64,000 nucleotides of DNA from Streptomyces sp. CC228A (GCF_021390935.1 NZ_JAJPUI010000011.1:1-64000), one strand, 5' to 3'; counted from the stretch's first letter, positions 40,590 through 50,362 are shown. The notes: generated by a model not told the origin, from the sequence alone. Translations and numbers: made by a program.

Positions 40590-41346
40590 GCGACGACCTT
40601 CTCCACTGCCTGTGGACAGCGGCAGTATGCACGGCGGCCCTGTGGGCCGTCTGCGCCCTGGGCGACGTGCGACGGGGAAACCGCGCACGGACCCGCCTCG
40701 CGGCGCCCACGGGAAGCGGCGGGGCGGCGCCCAGGAGGGCCCGGAAGCGTCCGGCGCTGCCGGCGGACGCCCGCCGCTGGGGTCCTCCGGTGGCCGTCGC
40801 GTTCCTCGGCTGGGCAGTGGTCGGCGGACCCGCCGGCTGGGCGGTCGGCGCCGCCGCAGGCTACGGCCTGCACAGATGGCGGCGGCGCCCCCGCACCGCT
40901 GCCGCAGCGAACGACGCGGCCGAGGGGCTGCCGCTCGCCGCGGACCTCCTGGCGGCGTGCCTGTCCGCCGGTGCGAGCCCCCGCGAGGCAGCCGAGGCGG
41001 TGGGCGGCTCGCTGGGGGCCCGGTCGGCGAGCAGTTGCGCCGGACGGCAGCGGAACTGGCTCTGGGCGGTGACCCGGCAGAGGCGTGGGGCCGGCTGAGG
41101 GCAGTGCCCGGGGCGCAGCCGCTCGCCCGCTGCCTCGAACGGGCCCTGGCGTCGGGAGCCCCGGCCGCGGGGCCCGTGGCGCGGCTGGCGGCAGGACTGC
41201 GGGCCGACCAGGCGAGAACCGCGGCAGCCCGGGCTCAGCGGGCACAGGTGCTGATCACCGCGCCTGTCGGGCTGTGCTTCCTTCCCGCCTTCCTGGCCGT
41301 GGGGGTGGCGCCGGTGGTCATCGGCCTTGCGGCCCGCCTCCTGTGA
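40586..41346 (+). pseudogene. TadC-like protein broken by a frameshift
   Basis: From GTG 40586 the frame encodes a TadC-like start, a membrane pair, and reaches GASPREAAEAVGGSLG, then runs out of frame and stops at 41098. The frame with LGGDPAEAWGRLRAVPGAQP and the final span (LITAPVGLCFLPAFLAVGVA) continues in the next frame to 41346. A single G missing from the G5 run at 41014-41018 explains it (six G would restore GSLGGPVGEQL). Confidence 0.78.
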
Positions 41347-41411
41347 GCGACGAACCTGACGACACGAATGCACACAGCACGAACCGAACCGTACGAGAAG
41401 AGGAGGTCGCC

Positions 41412-41624
41412 ATGTGGCGGCGTGTGAGGAACTGGACGGGGACCACCTGGGAGGCGGTGAGGGCGGCAGCCCGCCGCGATGCCGGGATGAACACGGCCGA
41501 GTACGCCATGGGCACGATCGCTGCCTGCGCTTTCGCGGCGGTCCTGTACAAGGTCGTCACGAGCGGCGCCGTGTCCTCCGGGGTACAGGCCGCCATCGGG
41601 AGGGCGCTCGATGCGCCGTTCTGA
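41412..41624 (+). CDS. Flp pilin-like protein (DUF4244)
   Basis: The protein has 70 residues, ATG 41412 with GAGGAGG upstream. RRDAGMNTAEYAMGTIAACA is the DUF4244 / Flp pilin signature: Gly-Met-x-x-x-Glu-Tyr in front of a single hydrophobic helix (AACAFAAVLYKVVTSGAVSS). It should be the pilus subunit of this tad locus. The locus is broken upstream, so pili may not be made. Confidence 0.85.
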   Translation: MWRRVRNWTGTTWEAVRAAARRDAGMNTAEYAMGTIAACAFAAVLYKVVTSGAVSSGVQAAIGRALDAPF

Positions 41625-42096
41625 TGGCGGAGGCGCATGCCGGTACCGCCGGGGCCCGACGCGGTCACGGAGGCCGAGGGAGCCGGGGCCGGAGCGCCCG
41701 ACATGGCAGCGGCGGCCGGCACCCGCGCCGCGCAGCCCGGCCGACCTCGGGTCGGTGACAGCGGAGGCGGCGTTGAGCGTGCCCGCGCTGATGGTGTTCA
41801 CCCTGGCGCTCCTGTGGGGGTTGGCTGCCGCCGCCGCGCACATCCAGTGCGTGGACGCCGCCCGGGCGGGTGCGCGCGCGGCGGCGAGGTCCGAGGCAGC
41901 AGCCTCGGTGGTGGCCACCGCCCGGGCAGCCGCACCGCCGGGGGCGCGGGTGGCCGTGCGGAGGGACGGGGAGCTGTGGCGGGTCCGCGTCGAGGCCCCC
42001 GCCCCCGGACCCGCCGCCTGGACGTTGACCCTGACGGCCGAAGCGGCCGCCCTTGCCGAGGACACGGTGGGTCCGGACCCGGCGGAGGCGCTGTGA
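41611..42096 (+). CDS. TadE-like pseudopilin
   Basis: The frame starts at ATG 41611, overlapping the pilin gene by 14 bp, 161 residues; a later GTG (41756) may be the real start, giving VTAEAALSVPALMVFTLALL. The TadE signature is the VTAEAAL segment before one transmembrane helix. The rest is an extracytoplasmic domain. Part of the tad locus. Confidence 0.75.
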   Translation: MRRSDGGGACRYRRGPTRSRRPREPGPERPTWQRRPAPAPRSPADLGSVTAEAALSVPALMVFTLALLWGLAAAAAHIQCVDAARAGARAAARSEAAASVVATARAAAPPGARVAVRRDGELWRVRVEAPAPGPAAWTLTLTAEAAALAEDTVGPDPAEAL

Positions 42097-42713
42097 TCAC
42101 CGCGGCAGACCCGGGCAGGCCCCCTGGTGACCGGGGCTCGGCCACGGTGTGGGCCACGGTGGTCGCGGGTGCACTGTGCGTCGTCTTCGCCGCCGTCCTC
42201 GCAATGGCGCAGGCCGTGGCGGCTCGGCACCGGGCAGGAGGCGCGGCGGACCTGGCCGCGCTCGCCGCGGCCGACAGGGCGCTGCACGGCCTGGCTGCCG
42301 CGTGCGCGGCGGCTGCCCACGTCGCCGAGGCGCAGCGGACGGAGCTGGTGCGGTGCGCCGTACACGGCGAGATCGCGGAGGTGACGGCCCGGGCCCGCTT
42401 CGGCCCCTACGCCGCGGACGTCCGGGCGAGGGCAGGACCTGCGGTGCCGGACGCCCTGGCGGCTCCCGGTACGGCGGCGCCGGACGCGCAGGGCGCATGG
42501 CGTCGGACGCGTGGGCAGGCGAAACCCCCGACGGCGGGGACGGTGTCGTCGCCTCGCGTGTCCCGTCGGACGGGTGCGGCCCGGTATCGGAGACCTGGCC
42601 TGGCGGGTGCGGCCCGGCATCGGATACCTCGCCCGGCGGGCGCGGCCCGGTATCGGATACCTCGCCCGGCGGGCGCGGCAACGCACCGCGCGTCTCTCAT
42701 CCAGGGGGGATAG
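42093..42713 (+). CDS. TadF / Rv3654c-like protein with repeat-expanded C-terminus
   Basis: The protein has 206 residues from GTG 42093. A Gly-Ser-Ala-Thr start (DRGSATVWATVVAGALCVVF) marks a helicase/TadE-neighbour (Rv3654c-type) protein with one TM span and a helical domain (RHRAGGAADLAALAAADRAL). The C-terminal ~70 residues are arginine- and proline-rich and derive from a 33-bp DNA tandem repeat (11-residue unit). Normal members end near 130 residues, so the tail looks like repeat expansion or frame-shifted extension. Confidence 0.72.
   Translation: MITAADPGRPPGDRGSATVWATVVAGALCVVFAAVLAMAQAVAARHRAGGAADLAALAAADRALHGLAAACAAAAHVAEAQRTELVRCAVHGEIAEVTARARFGPYAADVRARAGPAVPDALAAPGTAAPDAQGAWRRTRGQAKPPTAGTVSSPRVSRRTGAARYRRPGLAGAARHRIPRPAGAARYRIPRPAGAATHRASLIQGG
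42567..42679. repeat. 33-bp tandem repeat in the Rv3654c-like gene
   Basis: Units at 42602-42634 and 42635-42667 are nearly identical 33-mers, with diverged copies before and a 12-bp partial after. Each encodes 11 residues, e.g. GAARYRIPRPA. Confidence 0.8.
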
Positions 42714-42755
42714 CGCCGCACCGCGCGTCCCGCCCCGCGGACCCGGCGACACGCC

Positions 42756-45383
42756 TCATGCCTCGTCCGGCAGGGACGAAGCCGCATCGGACACCCCGTC
42801 CACCGAGGACGGCATCGGACTGCACCTCCCGGGCACCCCGCCCGGCGTGGGCGGCACCGGGCCCACGCTTCCGGCAGGCGCCGCGGGGGTGGCGTCCCCC
42901 TCAGGGGCCTGAGGGTCCTGAGGGTCCTGAGGGTCCTGAGGGGCGCACCGCAGCAGCTCCGTGAGGAGGCGTACGGCACCGCGCTTGTGCAGGGGGTCGT
43001 TGCCGTTGCCGCACTTCGGTGACTGGATGCAGGAAGGGCAGCCGGCCTCGCACTCGCAGGAGGCGATGGCCTCACGCGTGGCGGCCAGCCAGGACCGGGC
43101 GGTGTGGAAGGCGCGTTCCGCGAAGCCGGCGCCGCCAGGATGGCCGTCGTACACGAACACGGTCGGCAGCAGCGTGTCGGGGTGGAGCGGCACCGACACG
43201 CCGCCGATGTCCCAGCGGTCGCAGGTGGCGAACAGCGGCAGGAGGCCGATGGAGGCGTGCTCGGCCGCGTGCAGGGCGCCGCCCAACTGCTCCGGGTTCA
43301 CCCGTGCGGCGTCGAGCTGGTCCTCGGTGACCGTCCACCACACGGCGCGGGTGCGCAGCGTGCGGGGTGGCAGGTCCAGCTTGGTTTCGCCCAGCACCTC
43401 ACCTGTGATGAGACGGCGGCGCAGGAAGGAGACGACCTGGTTGGTGACTTCGACGGAGCCGTAGCAGAGCCGGCCGTCCCCCCAGGGGATCTCGGTGTCG
43501 GTTTCCAGGACGGAGACGGAGGTGGTGTCCCGGGCGGTGGTCGAGTACGGCGGACTCGCCTCCTCGACCAGTGCGACGGAGTCCTTCAGGTCCAGGTCCC
43601 GCACGAGGTAGGTGCGGCCCTGGTGGAGGTGCACGGCGCCCTGGTGGACGGTGGTGTGCGCGGCCGACGCGTCCACGGTGCCCAGCAGTCGGCCCGTGGC
43701 GGCCTCCACGACGCGTACGGGGCTGCCGCCCCCGCCTCGGATGTCGGCCAGGTCGGCGGCGCGCTGCCGGCGGGTCCAGTACCAGCCGGAGGCGCGCTTC
43801 CGCAGCAGGCCGGCCGCCTCCAGCTGCGGCAGCAGACCGGGCGCGGCGGGGCCGAAGAGCGCCAGGTCGGGTTCGGTGAGGGGGAGTTCCGCCGCCGCCG
43901 CACACAGGTGCGGGGCGAGGACGTACGGGTTGTCGGGGTCCAGCACCGTCGATTCGACGGGTTGCCGGAACAGTGCCTCGGGGTGGTGGACGAGGTACGT
44001 GTCCAGGGGGTCGTCGCGTGCGACGAGGATCGCGAGGGCGCCCTGCCCGGAGCGTCCGGCACGGCCCGCCTGCTGCCACAGCGAGGCGCGGGTGCCGGGG
44101 TAGCCGGCGATCAGGACCGCGTCGAGGCCCGAGATGTCGATGCCGAGTTCCAGGGCGGTGGTGGCCGCCATGCCGAGCAGTTCACCGGAGTGGAGGGCCT
44201 GTTCCAGGGCACGGCGCTCTTCGGGGAGGTAGCCGCCCCGGTAGGCGGCGACGCGGCGCGCCAGCGAGCGGTCGACCTCGGCCAGGCGCTCCTGGGCGAT
44301 CACCGAGATCAGCTCCGCGCCGCGCCGGGAGCGCACGAAGGCCACCGAGCGCACCCCCTGCACTGTCAGGTCGGTGAGGAGGTCGGCGGTCTCGGCGGTC
44401 GCGGTGCGGCGCACCGGAGCGCCGCGTTCTCCGTGCAGCTCGGTCAGCGGCGGCTCCCAGAGGGCGAACAGCAGCTCACCGCGGGGTGAGGCGTCGTCGG
44501 CCACCTCCTGCACGGGCAGCCCGGTGAGGCGTCCGGCGGCGGCGGACGGCTCGGCGGCGGTGGCCGAGGCGAGGAGGAAGACCGGCGCGGAGCCGTAGCG
44601 GGCGCACAGGCGGCGCAGCCGGCGCAGGACCTGGGCGACGTGCGACCCGAACACGCCGCGGTAGGTGTGGCACTCGTCGATGACCACGAAGCGCAGCGCG
44701 CGCAGGAAGGAGGACCAGCGGGCGTGTGAGGGAAGTATGCCCCGGTGGAGCATGTCGGGGTTGGTGAGGACGTAGTTGGCGTACTGGCGGACCCATTCGC
44801 GTTCCTCGACGGGCGTGTCGCCGTCGTACACGGCCGGGCGGATCCGGGGGCCGAGGGGCGACGCGAGGGCTGTCACGGCGCGCCGCTGGTCGGCGGCGAG
44901 CGCCTTGGTCGGCGCGAGGTACAGCGCTGTGGCGCCGCGGCCGTTGGGCGCTTCGGAGCCGTCCAGCAGCGAGGACAGCACAGGCGCCAGATAGGCGAGG
45001 GACTTGCCGGACGCCGTGCCGGTGGCGATGACCACCGACTCGCCGTCCAGGGCGTGCTCGGCGGCGGCTGCCTGGTGGGCCCACGGATGGTCGATCCCCG
45101 CCTGGTGAATGGCGTTGATCACTTCTGGGCGGATGCGATCAGGCCAGAGGGCATGCCGACCCTCTCTGGGGGGCAGGTGCTCCGTATGAGTGATGCGCGC
45201 AGCCCGGTTCGCCGACGCGGTGAGCCGGTCGAGCACCGTGCCGGGAGAGGGGCTGCCCGCCCCGCTCCGGGCGGGGCGACGGGGGCGGTGATTCCTTGCC
45301 ATCGGCACCGAGTGTGTCACCGGCGTGACGGACAATGCTCCCAAGGCGTCGTGCATGGCTGCTGGTAAGTGATTGAATGCCAT
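42756..45383 (-). CDS. DEAD/DEAH helicase with C-terminal zinc domain (MrfA/YprA-type)
   Basis: The protein has 875 residues, start at ATG 45383 (MAFNHLPAAMHDALG). Q-motif region, Walker A ATGTASGKSLAY, DECH box (FVVIDECHTYRG), motif III SATAAEPSAA, and motifs V-VI (ELGIDISGLDAVLIAGYPGT, WQQAGRAGRSGQG) are all seen. The C-terminal zinc cluster CECEAGCPSCIQSPKCGNGN marks the MrfA (YprA) family, 3'-5' helicases in DNA repair. The gene is convergent with tadF and divergent to bldG, as in other Streptomyces. Confidence 0.92.
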   Translation of the reverse strand: MAFNHLPAAMHDALGALSVTPVTHSVPMARNHRPRRPARSGAGSPSPGTVLDRLTASANRAARITHTEHLPPREGRHALWPDRIRPEVINAIHQAGIDHPWAHQAAAAEHALDGESVVIATGTASGKSLAYLAPVLSSLLDGSEAPNGRGATALYLAPTKALAADQRRAVTALASPLGPRIRPAVYDGDTPVEEREWVRQYANYVLTNPDMLHRGILPSHARWSSFLRALRFVVIDECHTYRGVFGSHVAQVLRRLRRLCARYGSAPVFLLASATAAEPSAAAGRLTGLPVQEVADDASPRGELLFALWEPPLTELHGERGAPVRRTATAETADLLTDLTVQGVRSVAFVRSRRGAELISVIAQERLAEVDRSLARRVAAYRGGYLPEERRALEQALHSGELLGMAATTALELGIDISGLDAVLIAGYPGTRASLWQQAGRAGRSGQGALAILVARDDPLDTYLVHHPEALFRQPVESTVLDPDNPYVLAPHLCAAAAELPLTEPDLALFGPAAPGLLPQLEAAGLLRKRASGWYWTRRQRAADLADIRGGGGSPVRVVEAATGRLLGTVDASAAHTTVHQGAVHLHQGRTYLVRDLDLKDSVALVEEASPPYSTTARDTTSVSVLETDTEIPWGDGRLCYGSVEVTNQVVSFLRRRLITGEVLGETKLDLPPRTLRTRAVWWTVTEDQLDAARVNPEQLGGALHAAEHASIGLLPLFATCDRWDIGGVSVPLHPDTLLPTVFVYDGHPGGAGFAERAFHTARSWLAATREAIASCECEAGCPSCIQSPKCGNGNDPLHKRGAVRLLTELLRCAPQDPQDPQDPQAPEGDATPAAPAGSVGPVPPTPGGVPGRCSPMPSSVDGVSDAASSLPDEA

Positions 45384-45462
45384 GGCGGCTGGCGATCCGT
45401 CCCCAGGCTCCGTCGGGGAGACCCGGGGGGCGGCCGCTCGATAGCAAGGTGCTGGAGGATCC

Positions 45463-45816
45463 GTGGACCTGTCCCTGTCGACTCGCACTGTGTCCGGCCC
45501 GGGTGGCGACCGCACGGTCGTCGAGGTCGGTGGCGAGATTGATGTGTATACCGCGCCCAAGCTGCGCGAGCAGTTGGTCGAGCTGGTGAATGACGGCAGC
45601 TACCACCTGGTCGTCGACATGGAGGGTGTGGATTTCCTGGACTCGACCGGCCTCGGCGTGCTCGTGGGCGGTCTGAAGCGCGTACGTGCCCATGAGGGTT
45701 CGCTCCGACTGGTCTGCAACCAGGAGCGCATCCTCAAGATCTTCCGGATCACGGGCCTGACCAAGGTGTTCCCGATCCACACGACCGTCGACGAGGCGGT
45801 CGCGGCCACCGACTGA
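45463..45816 (+). CDS. bldG: Anti-sigma factor antagonist BldG
   Basis: The protein has 117 residues, GTG 45463 with GGAGG upstream. It is a SpoIIAA-type STAS domain: VVEVGGEIDVYTAPKLREQL, then VDMEGVDFLDSTGLGVLVGG. The phosphorylatable serine is the S of DFLDSTGLG. BldG switches partner by phosphorylation and controls morphogenesis and antibiotic production in Streptomyces. Downstream comes its partner kinase-like anti-sigma factor. Confidence 0.96.
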   Translation: MDLSLSTRTVSGPGGDRTVVEVGGEIDVYTAPKLREQLVELVNDGSYHLVVDMEGVDFLDSTGLGVLVGGLKRVRAHEGSLRLVCNQERILKIFRITGLTKVFPIHTTVDEAVAATD

Positions 45817-46373
45817 GGCGGTCGGCCGACGCGGCCCGCAGTGCGCGTCGCCGAACGGCCTTCCGGACGGCGTCCCGAGCCGGGTGGAGAGCCCAGCTCG
45901 GGGCCCGGTCGCGGGGCCCGCACGCCGTGTGCCGGCCAGGGACCGGCTCGGTCCCGTGCCGCACCGGCTTCCGCCCCGCGCGTGCCGCACCGGCCACCGT
46001 CCTGTCCCGCAGCGGCCACCCGTGTGCCACCCGTGTCTCCCGCGGACCGATCTCCCGTGGACCGAGCGGCTCTCCCGCAGACCGACCGGCTGATCCGGCG
46101 AATCGGCCGAACGGGCCTGTCGGGTCTTCTCGCAGCGGGCCCTCGGGAAGGCGTCCGGTGGGACGGTCGGGGCCGACTCACGGGCGGCAGCCGCGTCGGT
46201 ACCGGGTTCGCGGGGCCCGGGAGGGGCCCGAGGCCCAGGTGCGGGCTGCCCGCGGGCGGCCCGTCGCACCGGACGCTCCGGGCACGCCCCGGCGGTCCGT
46301 GAGGAACGGCGGAGGGAGCCGGAAGCGCACCCGGTCCTCCGAGAACCACGCTCGTAAGCCCGAGGGGGACAGC
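45817..46373. other. 557-bp gap between bldG and the anti-sigma gene, no gene seen
   Basis: No reading frame has a plausible start or conserved content. The region is very GC-rich and low in complexity (repeated GCCGCACCGG-like phrases), and no clear terminator or promoter was found by eye. Confidence 0.6.
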
Positions 46374-46832
46374 ATGGCCACCGTGGAACTCCGCATCAGC
46401 GCCCAGCCCGAGCACGTCAGGACAGCGCGGCTCGTGGCGGCCGCCGTGGCGCGCATGGCCGGGGTGGACGAGGCCGTCCTGGACGAGGTCAGGCTCGCCG
46501 TGGGCGAGGCCTGCTCCAGGGCCGTCGGGCTGCACCGCAGCAACAACGTCCTCGCCCCCGTACGCGTGCTGCTGACGGAGGAGGAGAAGGCGTTCTCCAT
46601 CGAGGTCGGCGACGAGGTGCCCGGCGCGGGAGTCGCCGCGGCCGACGCCGCGGGGGTGCCGGGGGAGCGCGGCCGCGCCTCGCAGCCCGACTTCGACGAC
46701 GCGGAAGGCGAGGACGAGATGGGCCTCGCCGTCATCAGCGGTCTCGTCGACGACGTGGAGGTCTCCGCGGGCGAGCGCGGTGGCGTCATCCGGATGAGCT
46801 GGCCCCGGGCCGGTTCCGCCGCCCGCGGCTGA
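46374..46832 (+). CDS. Anti-sigma factor / serine kinase-like protein (BldG partner)
   Basis: The protein has 152 residues, ATG 46374 after GAGGGGGA. It is a GHKL ATPase: N-box region DEVRLAVGEACSRAVGL; G1/G2-like stretch GEDEMGLAVISGLVDDVEV. It should bind a sigma factor and phosphorylate BldG, controlling development and stress. Spaced 557 bp behind bldG. Confidence 0.88.
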   Translation: MATVELRISAQPEHVRTARLVAAAVARMAGVDEAVLDEVRLAVGEACSRAVGLHRSNNVLAPVRVLLTEEEKAFSIEVGDEVPGAGVAAADAAGVPGERGRASQPDFDDAEGEDEMGLAVISGLVDDVEVSAGERGGVIRMSWPRAGSAARG

Positions 46833-46873
46833 CGCGGTCCGCGCCACGCCGACCAGGGGGAGAAGTCCGATGA

Positions 46874-46904
46874 GGCCCTGCTGAGCAGGGCCTTCTTCCT
46901 TTTC
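46874..46904 (+). terminator. Rho-independent terminator after the bldG operon
   Basis: GGCCCTGC (46874-46881) pairs with GCAGGGCC (46885-46892), loop TGA, followed by TTCTTCCTTTT. It lies 42 bp after the anti-sigma gene stop. Confidence 0.85.
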
Positions 46905-47070
46905 CCGCGCAGCGCACCGGAGCCGCGCGTTCCGCCTGCACGGCCGCACGCCCTGGACCGGTCGCGCTGAGCGTTTGCCGAGCGACGCTGTGCAGCCGAT
47001 TCTGTTCCTCAGCGCCCGTTTCCTCCGGATGCCGCCGGAGGGAAACACCGCGAGACGCCAAGGAGGACGC

Positions 47071-49455
47071 ATGGCGGGACTCCTCGACCCACCGCCTCCC
47101 GTGGCCGCGGAGCTCACCTCGGAGAACCGGGTCATCGTGGTCGTCATCGCGGGTGTCGCCCTGCTGGCCCTGATCGTCGCCCGGCTGCTGGTCCGCCAGG
47201 TGCTCGCCGCCGGCGAGGGCACCGAGGCGATGAAGAGGATCGCCGCCGCCGTCCAGGAAGGAGCCAACGCCTACCTGGGGCGGCAGCTGCGCACCATCGC
47301 CGTCTTCGCCGTCGCGGTGTTCTTCCTCCTGATGCTGCTCCCCGCCGACGACTGGCCGCAGAGAGCCGGGCGCTCGCTCTTCTTCCTGGTGGGCGCGCTG
47401 TTCTCCGCCGCCACCGGGTACATCGGCATGCGGCTCGCCGTGCGCAGCAACGTACGGGTCGCGGCCGCCGCGCGCGAGGCCACACCAGGGCCGGGCGAAC
47501 CCGAGAAGGACCTGACGGCCGTCTCGCACAAGGCGATGAAGATCGCCTTCCGGACCGGCGGCGTCGTCGGCATGTGCACCGTCGGGCTCGGCCTGCTCGG
47601 CGCCGCCTGCGTCGTGCTCGTCTACGCCGCGGACGCGCCGAAGGTCCTGGAGGGCTTCGGACTCGGCGCCGCCCTCATCGCCATGTTCATGCGGGTGGGC
47701 GGCGGCATCTTCACCAAGGCGGCCGACGTCGGGGCCGACCTCGTGGGCAAGGTGGAGAAGGGCATCCCCGAGGACGACCCGCGCAACGCCGCCACCATCG
47801 CCGACAACGTCGGCGACAACGTGGGCGACTGCGCGGGCATGGCCGCCGACCTCTTCGAGTCGTACGCGGTGACGCTGGTCGCCGCCCTGATTCTCGGCAC
47901 GGCGGCCTTCGGCGACCTCGGCCTGACGTTCCCGCTGATGGTGCCGGCGATCGGTGTCGTCACCGCGATGATCGGCGTCTTCGCTGTCGCTCCGCGCCGG
48001 GCCGACCGCAGCGGGATGACCGCCATCAACCGCGGCTTCTTCCTCTCCGCGGTGATCTCCCTCGCGCTCGTGGCCGTCGCCGCCTTCGCCTTCCTGCCGT
48101 CCACGTACGCGGAGCTCGACGGCGTCACCGACGCCGCCGTCCGCGGCCACGCGGGCGACCCGCGCGTCCTGGCCGTGGTGGCCGTCGCCGTCGGCATCGT
48201 CCTGGCCGCGCTCATCCAGCAGCTCACCGGCTACTTCACGGAGCCCGGCCGGCGCCCCGTCAAGGACGTGGGCAAGTCCTCCTTGACCGGCCCCGCCACC
48301 GTCATCCTCGCGGGCGTGTCCCTCGGCCTGGAGTCCGCCGTCTACACCGCCCTCCTCATCGGCCTCGCCGTGTACGGGGCCTTCCTCCTGGGCGGCGCGT
48401 CGATCACGCTGGCGCTGTTCGCCGTCGCGCTCGCCGGAACCGGACTCCTCACCACCGTCGGCGTCATCGTCGCCATGGACACCTTCGGCCCCGTCTCCGA
48501 CAACGCCCAGGGCATCGCCGAGATGTCCGGCGACGTGCGGGGCGCCGGCGCGCAGGTCCTCACCGACCTCGACGCCGTCGGCAACACCACCAAGGCGATC
48601 ACCAAGGGCATCGCCATCGCCACCGCGGTCCTCGCGGCGTCCGCGCTCTTCGGCTCGTACCGGGACGCGATCGCCACCGCGGTCGCGGACGTCGGCGCCA
48701 GGGCGGACGAGCTGACCCTCAGCATGGACATCTCGCAGCCCAACAACCTCGTGGGTCTCGTCCTCGGCGCCGCCGTCGTCTTCCTCTTCTCCGGCCTGGC
48801 CATCAACGCCGTGTCCCGGTCCGCGGGATCCGTGGTGTACGAGGTGCGCCGCCAGTTCCGGGAGCACCCGGGGATCATGGACTACAGCGAGAAGCCCCAG
48901 TACGGGCGCGTCGTCGACATCTGCACCAAGGACGCCCTGCGCGAGCTCGCCACGCCCGGTCTGCTCGCCGTGCTGGCGCCGATCGCGGTCGGCTTCACCC
49001 TCGGGGTGGGCGCGCTCGGCGCGTACCTCGCGGGAGCCATCGGCACCGGCCTCCTCATGGCCGTCTTCCTGGCGAACTCCGGCGGTGCCTGGGACAACGC
49101 GAAGAAGCGCGTGGAGGACGGCCACCACGGCGGCAAGGGAAGCGAGGCGCATGCGGCCACCGTCATCGGGGACACCGTGGGCGACCCGTTCAAGGACACC
49201 GCCGGGCCGGCGATCAACCCGCTGCTCAAGGTCATGAACCTGGTGGCGCTGCTCATCGCCCCGGCCGTCGTCCGCTTCGGGTACGGCGACGACGCCAGCC
49301 CCGGCGTACGGGCGGTGGTGGCAGGCGTCGCGATCATCGTCATCGTGGCGGCGGTGTACGCCTCCAAGCGGCGGCCGGTCGCGGGGGACGGCGGCGGCCC
49401 GCCCGACGGGCCACGGCGGGTCGCCGGGTCTCCGGACGAGGCACCGGTGCAGTAG
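47071..49455 (+). CDS. hppA: H+-translocating inorganic pyrophosphatase (K+-independent)
   Basis: The protein has 794 residues with about 16 membrane spans. ATG 47071 with AAGGAGG. Signature DVGADLVGKVEKGIPEDDPR and NAATIADNVGDNVGDCAG hold the pyrophosphate-binding Asp/Lys. The motif GNTTKAITKG has Lys at the position that is Ala in K+-dependent enzymes, so it should be K+-independent. It hydrolyses PPi from biosynthesis and pumps protons. The end is extended and hydrophilic. The same gene follows bldG in other Streptomyces. Confidence 0.95.
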   Translation: MAGLLDPPPPVAAELTSENRVIVVVIAGVALLALIVARLLVRQVLAAGEGTEAMKRIAAAVQEGANAYLGRQLRTIAVFAVAVFFLLMLLPADDWPQRAGRSLFFLVGALFSAATGYIGMRLAVRSNVRVAAAAREATPGPGEPEKDLTAVSHKAMKIAFRTGGVVGMCTVGLGLLGAACVVLVYAADAPKVLEGFGLGAALIAMFMRVGGGIFTKAADVGADLVGKVEKGIPEDDPRNAATIADNVGDNVGDCAGMAADLFESYAVTLVAALILGTAAFGDLGLTFPLMVPAIGVVTAMIGVFAVAPRRADRSGMTAINRGFFLSAVISLALVAVAAFAFLPSTYAELDGVTDAAVRGHAGDPRVLAVVAVAVGIVLAALIQQLTGYFTEPGRRPVKDVGKSSLTGPATVILAGVSLGLESAVYTALLIGLAVYGAFLLGGASITLALFAVALAGTGLLTTVGVIVAMDTFGPVSDNAQGIAEMSGDVRGAGAQVLTDLDAVGNTTKAITKGIAIATAVLAASALFGSYRDAIATAVADVGARADELTLSMDISQPNNLVGLVLGAAVVFLFSGLAINAVSRSAGSVVYEVRRQFREHPGIMDYSEKPQYGRVVDICTKDALRELATPGLLAVLAPIAVGFTLGVGALGAYLAGAIGTGLLMAVFLANSGGAWDNAKKRVEDGHHGGKGSEAHAATVIGDTVGDPFKDTAGPAINPLLKVMNLVALLIAPAVVRFGYGDDASPGVRAVVAGVAIIVIVAAVYASKRRPVAGDGGGPPDGPRRVAGSPDEAPVQ

Positions 49456-49705
49456 CACCCGCTGGTGACGCGTCCCGGTGCGGTCCTGCGGACCCGCCGC
49501 GCGCGCCACGGGGGCTGCGGGGTTCGCCGCGCGGCGGCGCGAGGAAGCGCGTCACGGGGCGGCGCCGGTGGTGCTGCGCGTCGTGAGCCTTGTCTCTCTT
49601 GGTGCAAATGGCTTCAATGGGGTACGAACCGGGCGTACGGCCTGCGGGCTTCACCTACCGGGCGTGTATGTTCCGGGGCCGAGAGCCTTGGAAGGGACCG
49701 ATCCG

Positions 49706-50362
49706 GTGAACAAGAAGCTTGCAGCCGCACTGTCCGGCGGCGCGGTGCTGGTACTCGTGCTGTCGGGCTGCGGCGACGACGGTGACGACGGCAAGGCGGA
49801 CGCCTGGGCGAAGACGTTCTGCGACCAGGCGAAACCGCAGTTCCAGAAGCGGGCCGACGCCCAGCAGGCCATCATCTCGACCCATGCGGACAGCAAGCCC
49901 GCCGAGGTCCAGGCGGCCGACTCGAAGGCGTTCCAGGCCATCGCGGACACGGAGAAGGCACTCGCCAAGGCCGTGCAGAGCGCCGGCGTCCCGCCGATCG
50001 AGAACGGCGAGCAGCTCCAGAAGGACGCGGTCAAGGAGCTCAACGCCACGGCGGCGGCGTACGAGGGGCTGCGCAAGCAGGTCGACGCCCTCGACCCCAA
50101 GAACCAGCAGGCGTTCGCCGACGGCCTCCAGGACGTCGCGGCCGGGCTGAAGAAGATCGAGAAGATGGATCAGGACGCGCTGGCCAAGCTGCAGTCCGGC
50201 GAACTGCGCGACGCGATGGCCCGCCAGCCCGGCTGCCAGAAGGCCACCCCGTCCGCGGTGCCGTCCGCGTCCGCCGACGCGGCCAAGCCCGGAGCTGGCG
50301 CCTCGTCGCCCGCCGCCGAGGCCCCCGCCTCCGCCTCCCCGTCCGCCAAGGCCTCGGAGTAG
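49706..50362 (+). CDS. Small lipoprotein
   Basis: The protein has 218 residues from GTG 49706. A basic start and hydrophobic stretch end in a lipobox (LVLVLSGC, Cys about residue 22). The body is a helical, coiled-coil region (DAQQAIISTHADSKPAEVQA, KALAKAVQSAGVPPIENGEQ) and the last 45 residues are Ala/Ser/Pro-rich. It is in the conserved Streptomyces order between H+-PPase and the methyltransferase. Function unknown. Confidence 0.82.
   Translation: MNKKLAAALSGGAVLVLVLSGCGDDGDDGKADAWAKTFCDQAKPQFQKRADAQQAIISTHADSKPAEVQAADSKAFQAIADTEKALAKAVQSAGVPPIENGEQLQKDAVKELNATAAAYEGLRKQVDALDPKNQQAFADGLQDVAAGLKKIEKMDQDALAKLQSGELRDAMARQPGCQKATPSAVPSASADAAKPGAGASSPAAEAPASASPSAKASE

Noticed and set aside
46786..49509. 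Minus-strand 907-codon frame opposite the H+-pyrophosphatase
   Set aside because: It is an antisense shadow caused by high-GC codon bias; the plus-strand protein has all pyrophosphatase motifs.
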